Source: Ahaetulla prasina
Lineage: Eukaryota > Chordata > Lepidosauria > Squamata > Colubridae
Direction of reading: 5' to 3'
Length of the DNA: 64,000 nt
Assembly: GCF_028640845.1 (NCBI RefSeq)
Contig: NC_080539.1
Location: 370,279,733 to 370,343,732, forward strand
Under the pieces are notes generated by a model. That model did not search any database. It was given only the letters and a program-made list of their open reading frames with translations, and was not told the DNA's origin. Shown in pieces: positions 33,196 through 47,138 of this stretch. Both the position numbers and the translations under genes were made by a program. Every line of letters starts with the position of its first letter. Position 1 is the stretch's first letter.

Positions 33196-36100
33196 GTAGT
33201 TGTCATCTCGCCTTATTTTTGTCGGATCAGTCTATTGGGGTGAGGGGGTGGGGGAATCTTCTGTCAGGTCTCCTAAGCTCTGATTTGCAAAGTTCAGGCA
33301 GCTACTGGGGCATGCAAGAGACTGAAATGTAATATAAAGCAGGAGTCTCCAACCTTGGCCACTTTAAGCCTGGCGGACTTCAACTCCCAGAATTCCACAG
33401 CCAGCCTTGCGTAACTTAAATTTGGGGTCTCCAACCTTGGCAACTTTAAGCCTGGAGGACTTCAACTCCCAGAATTCCACAGCCAGCTTGGAATGGGAGT
33501 TGGGAGTTGAAGTCCGCCGGCTTAAAATGGCCAAAGTTGGAGACCCCTGATTTAAGTTACACAAAGCTGGCTGTGGAATTCTGGGAGTTGAAGTCCACCA
33601 GGCTTAAAGTAGCCAAGATTGGAGACCCCTGATTTAAGTTACGCAAAGCTGGCTGTGGAATTCTGGGAGTTGAAGTCCGCCAGGCTTAAAGTGGCCAAGG
33701 TTGGAGACCCCCGATTTAAGTTACGCAAAGCTGGCTGTGGAATTCTGGGAGTTGAAGTCCGCCAGGCTTAAAGTTGCCAAGGTTGGAGACCCCTGATTTA
33801 AGTTACGCAAAGCTGGCTGTGGAATTCTGGGAGTTGAAGTCCGCCAGGCTTAAAGTGGCCAAGATTGGAGACCCCTGATTTAAGTTACGCAAAGCTGGCA
33901 GTGGAATTCTGGGAGTTGAAGTCCGCCAGGCTTAAAGTGGCCAAGGTTGGAGACCCCCGATTTAAGTTACCCAAAGCTGGCTGTGGAATTCTGGGAGTTG
34001 AAGTCCGCCAGGCTTAAAGTGGCCAAGGTTGAGACCCCGATTTAAGTTCATAAAGCGGGCTGTGGAATTCTGGAAGTTGAGGTCCTCCAGGCTTACAGTT
34101 GCCAAGGTTGGAGACCCCTGATTTAAGTTACGCAAAGCTGGCTGTGGAATTCTGGGAGTTGAAGTCCGCCAGGCTTAAAGTTGCCAAGGTTGGAGACCCC
34201 TGATTTAAGTTACGCAAAGCTGGCTGTGGAATTCTGGGAGTTGAAGTCCGCCAGGCTTAAAGTGGCCAAGGTTGGAGACCCCTGATTTAAGTTACGCAAA
34301 GCTGGCTGTGGAATTCTGGGAGTTGAAGTCCGCCAGGCTTAAAGTTGCCAAGGTTGGAGACCCCTGATTTAAGTTACGCAAAGCTGGCTGTGGAATTCTG
34401 GGAGTTGAAGTCCTCCAGGCTTAAAGTGGCCAAGGTTGGAGATCCCCGATTTAAGTTACGCAAAGCTGGCTGTGGAATTCTGGGAGTTGAAGTCCGCCAG
34501 GCTTAAAGTGGCCAAGGTTGGAGACCCCTGATTTAAGTTACGCAAAGCTGACTGTGGAATTCTGGGAGTTGAAGTCCGCCAGGCTTAAAGCGGCCAAGGT
34601 TGGAGACCCCCGGTTTAAGTTACGCAAAGCTGGCTGTGGAATTCTGGGAGTTGAAGTCCGCCAGGCTTAAAGTGGCCAAGGTTGGAGACCCCCGGTTTAA
34701 GTTACGCAAAGCTGGCTGTGGAATTCTGGAAGTTGAAGTCCTCCAGGCTTAAAGTTGCCAAGGTTGGAGACCCCCGATTTAAGTTACGCAAAGCTGGCTG
34801 TGGAATTCTGGGAGTTGAAGTCCGCCAGGCTTAAAGTTGCCAAGATTGGAGACCCCTGATTTAAGTTACGCAAAGCTGGCTGTGGAATTCTGGGAGTTGA
34901 AGTCCGCCAGGCTTAAAGTGGCCAAGGTTGGAGACCCCTGATTTAAGTTACGCAAAGCTGGCTGTGGAATTCTGGGAGTTGAAGTCCGCCAGGCTTAAAG
35001 TGGCCAGGGTTGGAGACCCCTGATTTAAGTTACGCAAAGCTGGCTGTGGAATTCTGGGAGTTGAAGTCCACTACGCTAAAAGTTGCCAAGGTTGGAGACC
35101 CCCGATTTCAGGTATGCAAAGCTGGCTGTGGAATTCTGGGAGTTGAAGTCCACCAGGCTAAAAGTTGCCAAGGTTGGAGACCCCCGATTTAAGTTACGCA
35201 AAGCTGGCTGTGGAATTCTGGGAGTTGAAGTCCACCAGGCTAAAAGTGGCCAAGGTTGGAGACCCCTGATTTCAGGTATGCAAAGCTGGCTGAGGAATTC
35301 TGGGAGTTGAAATCCGCCAGGCTTAAAGTGGCCAAAGTTGGAGACCCCTGATATAAAGTGAAAGAATTTGGGCCGGACCAAGATAGAAGGAATGGAAGCG
35401 GGCAGATTGGATCCAAACGGATCTCGAATTGAAATCTAGACATTGGCAGGAAGGGCAGAGAGAAAGAGGGACGATTCAGGCTAAGCCAAAATTGCTCAAC
35501 AGTGAGCTGGGCAACACGTAAATAAATAAAATAAAATATAAATAGTCCTCGAGTTATGGCCACAGTTGGGCCCAAAATTGCTAAGCGAGACATTGGTTCA
35601 GTGAGTTTTGCCCCATTTTACGACCTTTCTGGCCACAGTTGTTAAGTGGATCACTGCCGTTGTGAAGTTAGTAACACGGTTGTTTTAAGTGAATCTGGCT
35701 TCTCCGTTGACTTGGCTTGTCAGAAGGTCGCAAAAAAGGGGATCGCATGTCCCTTGGGACACTGCAACCGTCATAAATGGGAGTCAGTTGCCAAGCATCC
35801 GAATTTTGATCATGTGACCAAGGAGATGCTGCGACGGTCATAAGTGTGAAAAAATGGTCATAAATCACTTTTTTCAGTGCTGTTGTAACTTTGAACGGTC
35901 ACTAAGGAATTGCTCTAAGTCAAGGATTTCAGTAAAGTAAAGTAAAGTAATAAAATAAAATAAAATAAAATATAAATAAAATAAATATAAAAATTGCATG
36001 CATATTTGTCCCAGAAGGTGTCACATAAACCCAGGTGTTCTGATGTGTAAGCCGAGTTTTGTAATGAATCTGGTCATTTGAAGCCACCAAAGGTGGTTTA

Positions 36101-38847
36101 TTCAATAAACCACGGTTAAATTTTGGTTTGGCAGGCTGGTGCAAAGCCAAGCCTGTGATTCCGCCTTAGGCATGAAAGCCAGCGGGGAGACATTGGGCCA
36201 GTCTCTCTTTCTCAGCCCAACCCACCTCACAGGGTTGTTGTTGTGGGGAGAAGAGGAGGATATGTTCGCTGCCTTTAATTATTTATAAAAACAATACAGG
36301 TGGATAGAAACAGATAAAAATAATATCCCAGCTGAACAGGGACCCCAGGGACTTTTCAAAGAAGAAAAATGTCAATTTGAGCTTTTAAATCCCCTCTGTG
36401 CTTCAATCCTATCCCAATTTTGCCAAGAAGGTTCCAGATTCCTTCCTTCCTTCCTTCCTTCCTTCCTTCCTTCCTTCCTTCCTTCCTTCCTTCCTTCCTT
36501 CCTTCCTTCCTTCCTTTCTCCCTCCCTTACTCCCTCCCTCCATTGTCTACCTGCCTCCCACTCCTCTCCATCAGATCTGCCTTCCCTGTTCCTAGCATAC
36601 CGACAACACACCCATGTTCAAATATATCCATCTTTTCTGAAGCTTAGATACATGTTTTCTTGGTCTCTTAGATTTCCCGTTTCTGGCTGCCTTGAGTTGC
36701 TGTTGGCCACGCACGGCTTACCCTGTTCTGTTTAGCCGGCCTGACCTGCAATCCAACCTAAAACGCACAAAATAGAAACGGGGGCAATTCCTTTCAGAAA
36801 TTTAAAGACTTAAAAGTTATTGGGAGAGATTGGTAAGAAGTCCTTGACTTGGGATATTTGGGGAATTTTGAAATTCTGCCCTGAGTGTATTCCCCAAAAC
36901 GGCTGCCAAGAGATGGTGGGGCTGGACTTGGTTAGTTAGAACTGACTTGGCAGGTTCCCAAGTTAGACCAACTTGGTCAGTTTGAAAAGAAAGACTCCAT
37001 TGTTAATGAAGGTACACTTTACTAAAGCCAAGTGGTTACAAGCAGTGGTGGGATTCAGCCAGTTCGAACCACTTCGGGAGAACCGGTTGTTAACTTTCTG
37101 AGCAGTTTGGCAAACTGGTTGTTGGAAGAAATCATTCCTGAGAGGACTATAAGGGGCGTGCATAAGAGCACAAAAGTGCCTACCGTTCCTGTCCTATTGT
37201 TCCCTTCATCATATTAGTAATTTTAATTGGGTTTTTATGGTTTTAATGTGTATTTTAATGAATGGGCCAAATTGAATAGTTTTTTTAAATGGGTTTTTTA
37301 ACTGTATATTGTATGTTTTATTGTGTTTTACCTGGCTGTAAACCGCCCTGAATCCTTCGGGAGAAGGGCGGTATAAAAATTAAATTATTCTTATTCTAAA
37401 TTATTCTAAAAAAAAAAAAAAGGAAAGTCCTTCAGTTTCTGACAAAACCCCTACCGCCCACAATGACAGCTGGAGCACCCACTAGTGGGCGGTAGGGACC
37501 AGGTTGACTACCACTGACTTAAATCATGGGGATGCTGCAATGGTCGTTAAGTGTGAAAAACGGTCATGGGTCGTTGTTTTTCATTGTAACTTGGAACGGT
37601 CACTAAACGAATGGTGAGGACTACCTGTAGCTTTGGTGGGGAGGTCTGTCATAACTTTCGACAGAATTTTGATCATGTGACCATGGGGGACCCTGCAATG
37701 GTTATGTGTGGAAAAATGATCAAAAGTTAAGTTTTTTCAGTGCCTTTGTAAGTTCAGTCACTAAATAACTGTTGTAAGTCGAGGACTCCCTGTAGTTCCT
37801 AGCTATTTATCAAACCTGACTGATAAACAAGAAGATCTATAGTTATATATTCAATAGTAGTAACTGTGAGGGGGATCTCGGAGTCCTAGTGGATGATCAC
37901 TTAAATATGAGCCGGCCGTGTGCAGCAGCTGCCAAAAAAGCCAACACAGTTCTGGGCTGTATCAACAGAGGGATAGAATCAAGATCACGTGAAGTGTTAA
38001 TACCACTTTATAATGCCTTGGTAAGGCCACACTTGGAATATTGCATCCAGTTTTGGTCGCCACGATGTAAAAAAGATGCTGAGACTCTAGAAAGAGTGCA
38101 GAGAAGAGCAACCAAGATGATTAGGGGACTGGAGGCTAAAACATATGAAGAACGGTTGCAGGAACTGGGTAGGTCTAGTTTAATGAAAAGAAAGACTAGG
38201 GGAGACATGATAGCTGTGTTCCAATATCTCAGGGGCTGCCACAAAGAAGAGGGAGTCAAGCTATTCTCCAAAGCACCTGAGAGTAGAACAAGAAGCAATG
38301 GATGGAAACTAATCAAGGAGAGAAGCAACCTAGAACTAAGGAGAAATTTCCTGACAGTCAGAACAATTAATCAGTGGGAACAACTTGCCTCCAGAAGTTG
38401 TATATGCTCCAACCCTGGAAGCTTTTAAGAAGAGATTAGATAACCATTTGTGTGAAGATGGCTTTCCAGTTTATGGCAGGGCTAGAATTTACAGACACCT
38501 GGTTTCTAAGCCTGCACCTAAACCACCATAATAAACCAAACTTGGTCTGATTCTTCCTGGTTCAGAAGTAACAGTGCCAGGTTGCCTTTGAGGTGCTCTG
38601 CCATGGTAGAAAAATTGAAATTAGGTGATTCCTGTGTATTAGACGGGCACGAACCATTTAAAACCTCAAACAGGAAAATCAGTGATGGGCACTTGGTGCT
38701 CTCTGACCCAGCTGGTTTTCTTGCAGAGGGTTCATTAGCCAAACTAGGTAACATCATCAGTGCCACTAGACTAAGAAGATCCAGGGGGAACAAATCCCCA
38801 AATCTATTCCATTTCCCCCCCCAGAAATTTACCATGAAGGCTTTTCT

Positions 38848-38902
<55 letters not shown>

Positions 38903-41900
38903 CTTTTCTTTTTTCTTTCTTTCTTTGTCGCTCTCTCCCCCTCCCTTCCTTCTTTCTCCTTCCTTCCTTCCCTCCTCCCCTCCTTCCTTTCTTTCTTTCT
39001 CTCTCCCCTTCCTTCTTCTTCTTTCTTTCCTTCCTTCCTTCCTTCCTTCCTTCCCTCCCTCCTTTCTTTGTTTCTTTCTTTCTTCCTTCCTTTCTCTTTC
39101 TTTCTTTCTTTTTCTTTTTTCTTTCTTTCTTTGTCTCTCTCTCTCCCTTCCTTCTTTCTCCTTCCTTCCCCCTTCCTTCCTTCTTCTTTCTTTCCCTTTT
39201 TTCTTTTCTCTCTCTCTCTCCCCTTCCTTCTTCTTCCTTCCTTCTTCCTTCCTTCCTTCTTCCTTCCTTCCTCCTCCTCCTTTCTTTCTTTCTTTCTTTT
39301 CTTTCTTTCTTTCTCTCTCTCTCTCTCCTTCCTTCCTTCCTTCCTCCTCCTCCTTCCTTCTTTCTTCTCCTTCCTTCCTTCCTTCTTTCTTTCCTTCCTT
39401 CTTTCTTTCTCTCTCTCCTATATAAATAATTTATTTATTTATTTATTTATTTATTAATCATATTTATATACCCTATCTCCCAAGGGACTCAGGGCGGTTT
39501 ACAGGCACTAAAACAGATAAATACAATATAAATACAATATAAAACATTTAAAAACTTATTCTAAAGCCCGTCCAATTAAAAATAGAAATAAAACCCAATT
39601 TAAAACCCAAAATTTAAAATTCTAGTCCAGTCCTGCGCAGATAAATAGATGTGTCTTAAGCTCGGCGGAAGGTTGAAGGTCAGGAAGTTGGCGAAGTCCT
39701 GGGGAAGCTCATTCCAGAGGGTGGGAGCCCCACAGAGAAGGCCCTTCCTGGGCGCCGCCAGACGACATTGCCTCGCTGACGGCACCCTGAGGAGACCCTC
39801 TCTGTGAGAGCGCACGGGTCGGTGAGAGGCATTTGGTGGCAGCAGGCGGTCCCAGAATAACCCGCCCAATGCCATGGAGCGCTTTAAAGGTGGTCACCAA
39901 AACCTTGAAGCGCACCCGAAGGCCACAGGAAGCCAGTGCAGTCTGCGCAGGATAGGTGTCATATGGGAGCCACGAGGGGCTCCATCTATCACCCGCGCAG
40001 CTGCATTCTGGACTAACTGTAGCCTCCGGATGCCCCTCAAGGGGAGCCCCATGTAGAGGGCGTTGCAGTAATCCAGGCATCCCGGTCCAGAAAGGATAAT
40101 AAAACCCCATTTAAAACCAGATTTAAAATTTAAACATTTAAAAATTTAAAATTCTAGTCCAGTCCTGCGCAGATAAATAGATGTGTCTTAAGCTCGCGGC
40201 GGAAGGTTCGAAGGTCAGGAAGTTGGCGAAGTCCTGGGGAAGCTCATTCCAGAGGGTGGGAGCCCCACAGAGAAGGCCCTTCCTGGGTGTCACCAGTCGG
40301 CACTGCCTGGCCGACGGCACCCTGAGGAGACCCTCTCTGTGAGAGCGCACGGGTCGGTGAGAGGCATTTGGTGGCAGCAGGCGGTCCCGTAATAACCCGC
40401 CCAATGCCATGGAGCGCTTTAAAGGTGGTCACCAAAACCTTGAAGCGCACCGAAGGCCACAGGAAGCCAGTGCAGTCTGCGCAGGATAGGTGTCATATGG
40501 GAGCCACGAGGGCTCCATCTATCACCCGCGCAGCTGCATTCTGGACTAACTGTAGCCTCGGATGCCCCTCAAGGGAGCCCCATGGTTTAAAAACATATAT
40601 ATATACAGACATTTGCGTGAGTAACCGTGGATAGGGCATCCCGGTCCAGAAAGGATAATAAAACCCCATTTAAAACCAGATTTAAAATTTAAACATTTAA
40701 AAATTTAAAATTCTAGTCCAGTCCTGCGCAGATAAATAGATGTGTCTTAAGCTCGCGGCGGAAGGTTCGAAGGTCAGGAAGTTGGCGAAGTCCTGGGGGA
40801 AGCTCATTCCAGAGGGTGGGGGCCCCCACAGAAAAGGCCCTTCCCCTGGGTGTCGCCAGTCGGCACTGCCTGGCCGACGGCACCCTGAGGAGTCCCTCTC
40901 TGTGAGAGCGCACGGGCGGTGAGAGGCATTTGGTGGCAGCAGACGGTCCCGTAAGTAGCCCGGCCCTATGCCATCACAGGGAAAAAAGCGGACCTGTTCT
41001 GTCTCCGTCCTCACTTTGGAGTAACGAGCTGGCCTACAGCCAGTGGGTTCACGGCTCCTATCAGTCCTGGCCGAGAAAACGCAGCTGCCTGCCAAAACGT
41101 TCAAACAGATTAAGACTTCAGCTCACTTCGACATGGTTCAGCTAATTTGCTTCCCGTGGAACTGAGAGCAGTCCCAAAGCTCCTTATATATTCTGTGGAT
41201 GTATCCTCCTTATATATCCTGTGGATCCTTCCCTTTGATGACGCCGCTTCTCTAATCTTCTGAAGCGCGGGTCGATCCAGGCTTGATTAGTATGCTTATC
41301 AGCTGCGTCTGAAGGCGTAGCCTAAGGAAGGGAGGAATCAGGGGATGACGGCCTCATTACGTCCTCCGACTGGCCTGGTTCTGGCTCCTGGAGCCGGGCC
41401 AAAGGAATTGGTGCTTCTGAGGTAAGCCTTACTGGCCCTTCCCCCTCACTCTCGGAGTCACTTTCGGGCATGGGGCCAGGTTCGGGGGCTGGAGCCACAA
41501 CAGGACCTGAAATCAGGGGTCTCCAACCTTGGCAACTTTAAGCCTGGCGGACTTCAACTCCCAGGATTCCCCAGCCAGCTTTGCGTACCTGAAATCAGGG
41601 ATCTCCAACATTGGCAACTTTAAGCCTGGCGGACTACAACTCCCAGAATTCCCCAGCCAGCTTTGCATACCTTACTTCAGAGATCTCCAACCTTGGCAAC
41701 TTTAAGCCTGGCTGACTTCAATTCTCTGGGAGTTGAAGTCCACAAGTCTTAAAGTTGCCAAGGTTGGAGACCCCTGCCTTAAATTAAGCAAAAAAGGAGA
41801 AAAGTCCCTTTCTCAAATCTGCTTAAACAGATAGTCCTCAACTTACGAACACCGTTGAGCCCCCAATTTCCATTGCTAGGTGAGACAGTTCTTAAGCGAG

Positions 41901-44900
41901 ATTGTACCCCATTTTACGACCTTTCTGGCCACCGTTATTAAGTGAGTCACTGCAGTTGTTAAGTTAGTACAGGTCACCCTCGACTTACGACCACAGTTGA
42001 GTCCCAACATTTCGGTTGTTAAGCGAGACGTAGGTTGTGTGAGTTTTTAAACCCCATTTTACATCCTTTCATGCCTCAGTTGTTAAGTGAACCACTGCAG
42101 TTGATAAGTTAGTGACCCGGTTGTTAAGTAAGTTCCCCCTTGACTTTGCTTGCCAGAAGGTCAGAAAAGGGGTTCACGTGACTCTGGGACACTGCAGCCC
42201 GTCGTAAATCTGAGTCAATGGCCAAGCGTCTGATTTTTGATCACATGACTACAGGGGTGCTGCAACGGTCGTAAGTGTGAAAAATGGCCATAAGTCACTT
42301 TTTTCATTGTTTGAGTGCTCACTAAATGAACTATTGCAAATCAAGGACTACCTGTAATCTGAGAATCCAAATATATGTTAAAGTGGGAGATTCGGACAGG
42401 AGAGTTTGCAAGGGAAGATCAAAAAATCCACACAGCCAGGGATCGTAGCTCTGACCACTTCTTATCACATGCCTATGGACCGTTTGCTGTCCCAAAGGTG
42501 CTTTTTCTTTCTTTCTTTTTTTAAAGTTTTTTATTTTCCATAATAATTCCAACAATTTGACCAGTGTACAGTACAATCACTTATTCAACAATCAATCGTA
42601 TACTCAAATTATGCTCAGTCGTCACTCCCTTCCTTAATCCTTTCTACCCTTCTCATCCTTCTTCTACTTTCCCCACCATCCTCCTCCTTACTTTCCTACT
42701 TCCCCTCCTCCTTCCCACTTCTCACTTCCATCCTTTCTAACCCTCTATCTTCTCCTCCTTCTCCTCCTCCTATCCTTTCTTCCCCCTCCCTTCTTTCCTA
42801 CCTACCTGCCTACCTACTTTCTTCCATCTTTACTCCTATCTCCTTACCCTTTCCCTTCCGGAGTGGCTACTGAGCATCCCCGACTTTACACCATTCCAAC
42901 TTATTTAATTCTACCATTATTCCTGTACAATGGCAGTCAATCAATTTATAATCTTCCCCCCCCCATTTCCCCCCCTCCCGCCCCCCCCGAGACTTCCCAG
43001 AACAGAATACAGGGTATAGTATTTAACAAACATAATCTAAAATATAACATAAAACATAATCCATTTCACACCATCACATGCATTTTCAAGAGGCAATTGG
43101 ACTTTCTGTTTGTTCTTTGAAGATTTTCACTTCTCATGGGGAACGGAAGGATTTCTACTCCTTGCAGACAGCTGGCCATTTGCATCCTTTTAGAGAGTCG
43201 TTGGGGGCCACTTGGAGGTTTAATCTGTATCCTCAGGGTCACCTGAGTGGTGCAAGTGGGTGTGGAGCCCTTCTTGGAACAGCTGAAAGGACTCTGTTGT
43301 AAACAGGAGATAGATGATGCAGTATCCTTCCCGCTCTGTTGAAAGAGGACAGTTCAGTTTTGACACAATGGCCTCTTTGACCCCTCTTTCAAACCAGCGG
43401 CCCTCTCTGTGGAAAATGTGGACTTTGCTATTCTTCAAAAGAGTGGCCTTTGTCTTTTAAATGCAGACAGACTGCTGAATCTAGTCCTGATGGGTTTGAT
43501 CTTCTCTGTTGTGCCATGCGTTGGTGAAGTGGTTGTTTTGTTTCCCCAATGAACCCATCAGGACAAGATTGAGAATCTCCATAGACATGGACCCTGCTTA
43601 TTTTCACTATAAGTTCAGACAAACCTCCAAGTAGCCCCTATAAGTTCCTACAGGGAGAAAAAAAACCAGTATTTATTCCATGCGACAATGATAGATCACT
43701 GTCTTGCAACATGCTTTTATTTATTTATTTGTTTGTTTCCTGCTTTTATTTTTTTGAGAAATAACTCCAGGCAGCTAACGTAGCTAATACTTCTTCCTGC
43801 TTCTATTTTTCCCACAGCAACAACCTTGAGAGGCGAGTTGGGTTGAGAAAGAGGGACTGGCCCAAAGTCACCCAGCTGTCTTTCGTGCCTAACATGATAC
43901 TAGAACTCAGAGTCTCCTGCTGATTGGCGCAAAGTTACCCAGCTGGCCTTCATGGCTAAGGCGGGACTAGAACTCACCTTCTTCTGGTGATTGGCCCAAA
44001 GTCAACCAGCTGGCCTTCATGGCTAAGGCGGGACTAGAACTCACTGTCTCCTGGTGATTGGCGCAAAGTCACTCAACCAGCTTTTATGGCTACGGTGGGA
44101 CTAGAACTCACCGTCTTCTGCTGATTGGCCCAAAATCAGCCAGGATTTTGGGCCTAATGCAGGATTAGAACTCACTGTCTGTCTCCTGTTGAATGACTCA
44201 AAGTCATCCAGCCAGTTTTCATGACTAAAGCATGTTTAGAACTCTCCGTCTCATGGTGATTAGTGCAAAGTCACTCGACCAGCTTTTATGGCTAAGGTGG
44301 GACTAGAACCCACAGTATCCTGGTGATCGGTGCAAAGTCATCCAGCTGGCTTTTGTACCCCAAGCAGGTCTAGAATTCACCGTCTCCTGGTTTCTAGCCG
44401 GGTCCCTTCACCGTTACACAAACCTGGCTCTCTTAAACCAATTTAAGGATTGATTTTTTTTTCCCCCTTTGGGCCTTTCTCAGCCTCCAGGGACCTGCTG
44501 AAAGTTGATGGTTCTGTGTCTTTTCTTTTTTTTTCTTTTCTTCTAGGAGATCGAAAGCTCTTCGTGGGCATGTTGAATAAACAGCAGTCAGAAGAAGACA
44601 TTCTCTGTCTCTTTGAACCTTTTGGGGTCATCGATGAATGCACAGTGCTTAGAGGTCCAGACGGAAACAGCAAAGGTCAGTTAAGGACCCAGATTGTTGG
44701 AGGCAAATATACAAATAATGCTTACATTATAAAATATCCAGGGGTGGGTTCTACTTACCTTTACTACCGATTCTCTGGATAGTTTTAGTGGTGAGTTGCT
44801 CCTGGTTCGGTCCTGTTGTCTCCTTCCCCACTTCAGACCCATGAGCTGGCCTTCAGCCAGTGGATTCACAGCTCTTATCAGTCCTGGCAGAGAAATCGCA

Positions 44901-47095
44901 GCTGCCTGCCAAAGTTCAAACAAATGACTCACGTAGCAAGACTTTCAGCTCTTTTTGAAACGGCTAAACTTTTGCTTCCCGTGGAGTGAGAGGAGTCCCA
45001 AAGCTCCTTATATATCCTGTGGGGTGGGGCTCCTGCCCCACCCTTCCCTTTGATGACGCCACCTCTCTAATCTTCTGAAGCGCGGGTCAAGCCAAGCTTG
45101 ATTATTATTATTATCAGCTGGGTCTGAAGGCGTAGCCTGGGGAAGGGAGGAATCAGAGGATGACGGCCTCATTACGTCCTCTGACTGGTCTGGTTCTGGC
45201 TCCTGGAGCCGAGCCAAAGGAATCGGTGCCCCCGAGGTAAGCCTTACCGGCCCTTCCCCCTCATTTTCGGAGTCACTTTCGGGCATGGAGCCAGGTTCGG
45301 GGGCTGGAGTCACAATAGGTCCAGTTCTATAGAACCGGTAGTAAAACTGGCAGATCACCCATGACGATATCGGGGCAGGTGGGCGGAGCCTCCAGCCAGT
45401 TTGACTACCGGTTCTACAGAACCGGACCGAACCAGGAACAACTCACCACTGAAACTATCCAGAGAGAGGGCTGTAAAGCATTATGCAGAAGAGGTTTTTA
45501 TGCAGAAGAGGTTTTTCTGGAACCTTGACACATTAGAGGGCAGGATATAAGCCGAAATTCTATCAATAAAGGAGAATATTTGTAGCTCAGGGCTGAAATG
45601 AGGGCTCCTTCATGCTCTCTGAGCTTGCTTGTTTTCTTGCAGACGTTTCATTACCAAACTAGGTAACATCATCAGGACTCGCATTTTTCCCCAGGGAATT
45701 TTTCCCGGGTCTAGTTGAAGCACATATGGAGTTGTGCAATTCTCTTTCCCCTCTTCATTTCACAGAATAACAGAGTTGGAAGCGACCCAGAAGGTCTTCT
45801 AGTCCAGGGGTGCTGAACTTGATTTCATTGAGGGCCGCATCCGGGCTGTGTTTGACCTCGGGGGGTGCGGGGATGGAAGGAGAACGGGGGTCCCGAGCTC
45901 CCTTTTCGGCTGTGATGGCCTCCTGCAACCCTCCGCCAGCAAAAACGGAGCTCGGGAGGGCTTCAAGCAGCCTTCCTGAGCTCCGTTTTCCCTGGCAGAG
46001 GCACCGCGGGCCGGTCCTTCGCTGTTTCCAGCGTGGTACCGCAATCCAGATTTAAGCAGCCTGCGGGCCGAATTCCGCCTGCAGGCCTTGAGTTTGACAA
46101 CAAACAGGGGGTTGTTCTAGTCCAACCCCCTGCTCAAGCAGGAAACCGTATACCTGTGATGGTGAACCTATGGCACGCGTGCCACAGGTGGCACACGGAG
46201 CCATATCTGTGGGCACACGAGCATTGCCCTAGCTCAGCTTCCAGCATGCATGTGCATACTGGCCAGCTGATTTTCGGGCCTTCCGGGCCTACCGGAAGTC
46301 GGGAAATGGGCCATTTCCAGCCTCTAGAGGGCCTTGGGGGGGGGGGAAAGAGGCCATTTTTGCCCTCCCCAGGCTCCTAGAAAGTCTCTGGAACCTGGGG
46401 AGGGTGAAAAATGGGCCTACCTGGTCCTGTCGTGTCCCACTTCTCCGCTGACGGCCGGGTTGGGGGAGTCCGTATCAAGCGTGCCTCTGCAGCTCTGCCA
46501 AAGTCCTAGCAAAGTCCTCAAGGCAGGCAGGAGACCAGGAAGTGACTTCAGCAATCCAAGTTAGACTTTGCCTGACTCAGAGAATGCCAGAAAGCAGATC
46601 CTTTATATAGGCCACGGGGTGTGGCTCTATGACTCAGCACTTATCCAGGCCTGCCCCTCCCTTCCTTTTGCTGACGTCGCCTCTCAACTCTCCGGAAGCG
46701 AGGATCTCTCCAGCCTCCAGCTGTTGGTAATCTGAGCTCATGACACATTCTTCAGGCTCACATGCTGTGGGGGAGGGGTTTAATTGCTCCGTTTGCCTGG
46801 GCATGGTGCCAGGGCTGGAGGCTGAAGGCACGTCAAGCCCTTCGTCTTGCTCAGCCTGTCCAGGCATGGTGCAAGGACTGGGGGCTGGAGGCATGCCAGG
46901 ACATTCTTCCAAACTATCAGCGTCCGGCAGGAGATAAGAGGGGCCCGACTGCGGTAGGGGGAGCGGGCGAGACACAACAGGTCCACCATGCCATCCTGTA
47001 CCAAACGTGGGGGCAGCGCAAGGGCGGGGTTTTGCACAAATGCAGGGGAGGCGCATTGAATTATGGGTATGGGCCAAGGGGTGAAATGTTTTCAT

Positions 47096-47138
<43 letters not shown>

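Noticed and set aside
33343..35360. CRISPR-like regular repeats
   Set aside because: Units are contiguous, 82 bp, with no spacers, and are hAT-derived in a vertebrate intron.
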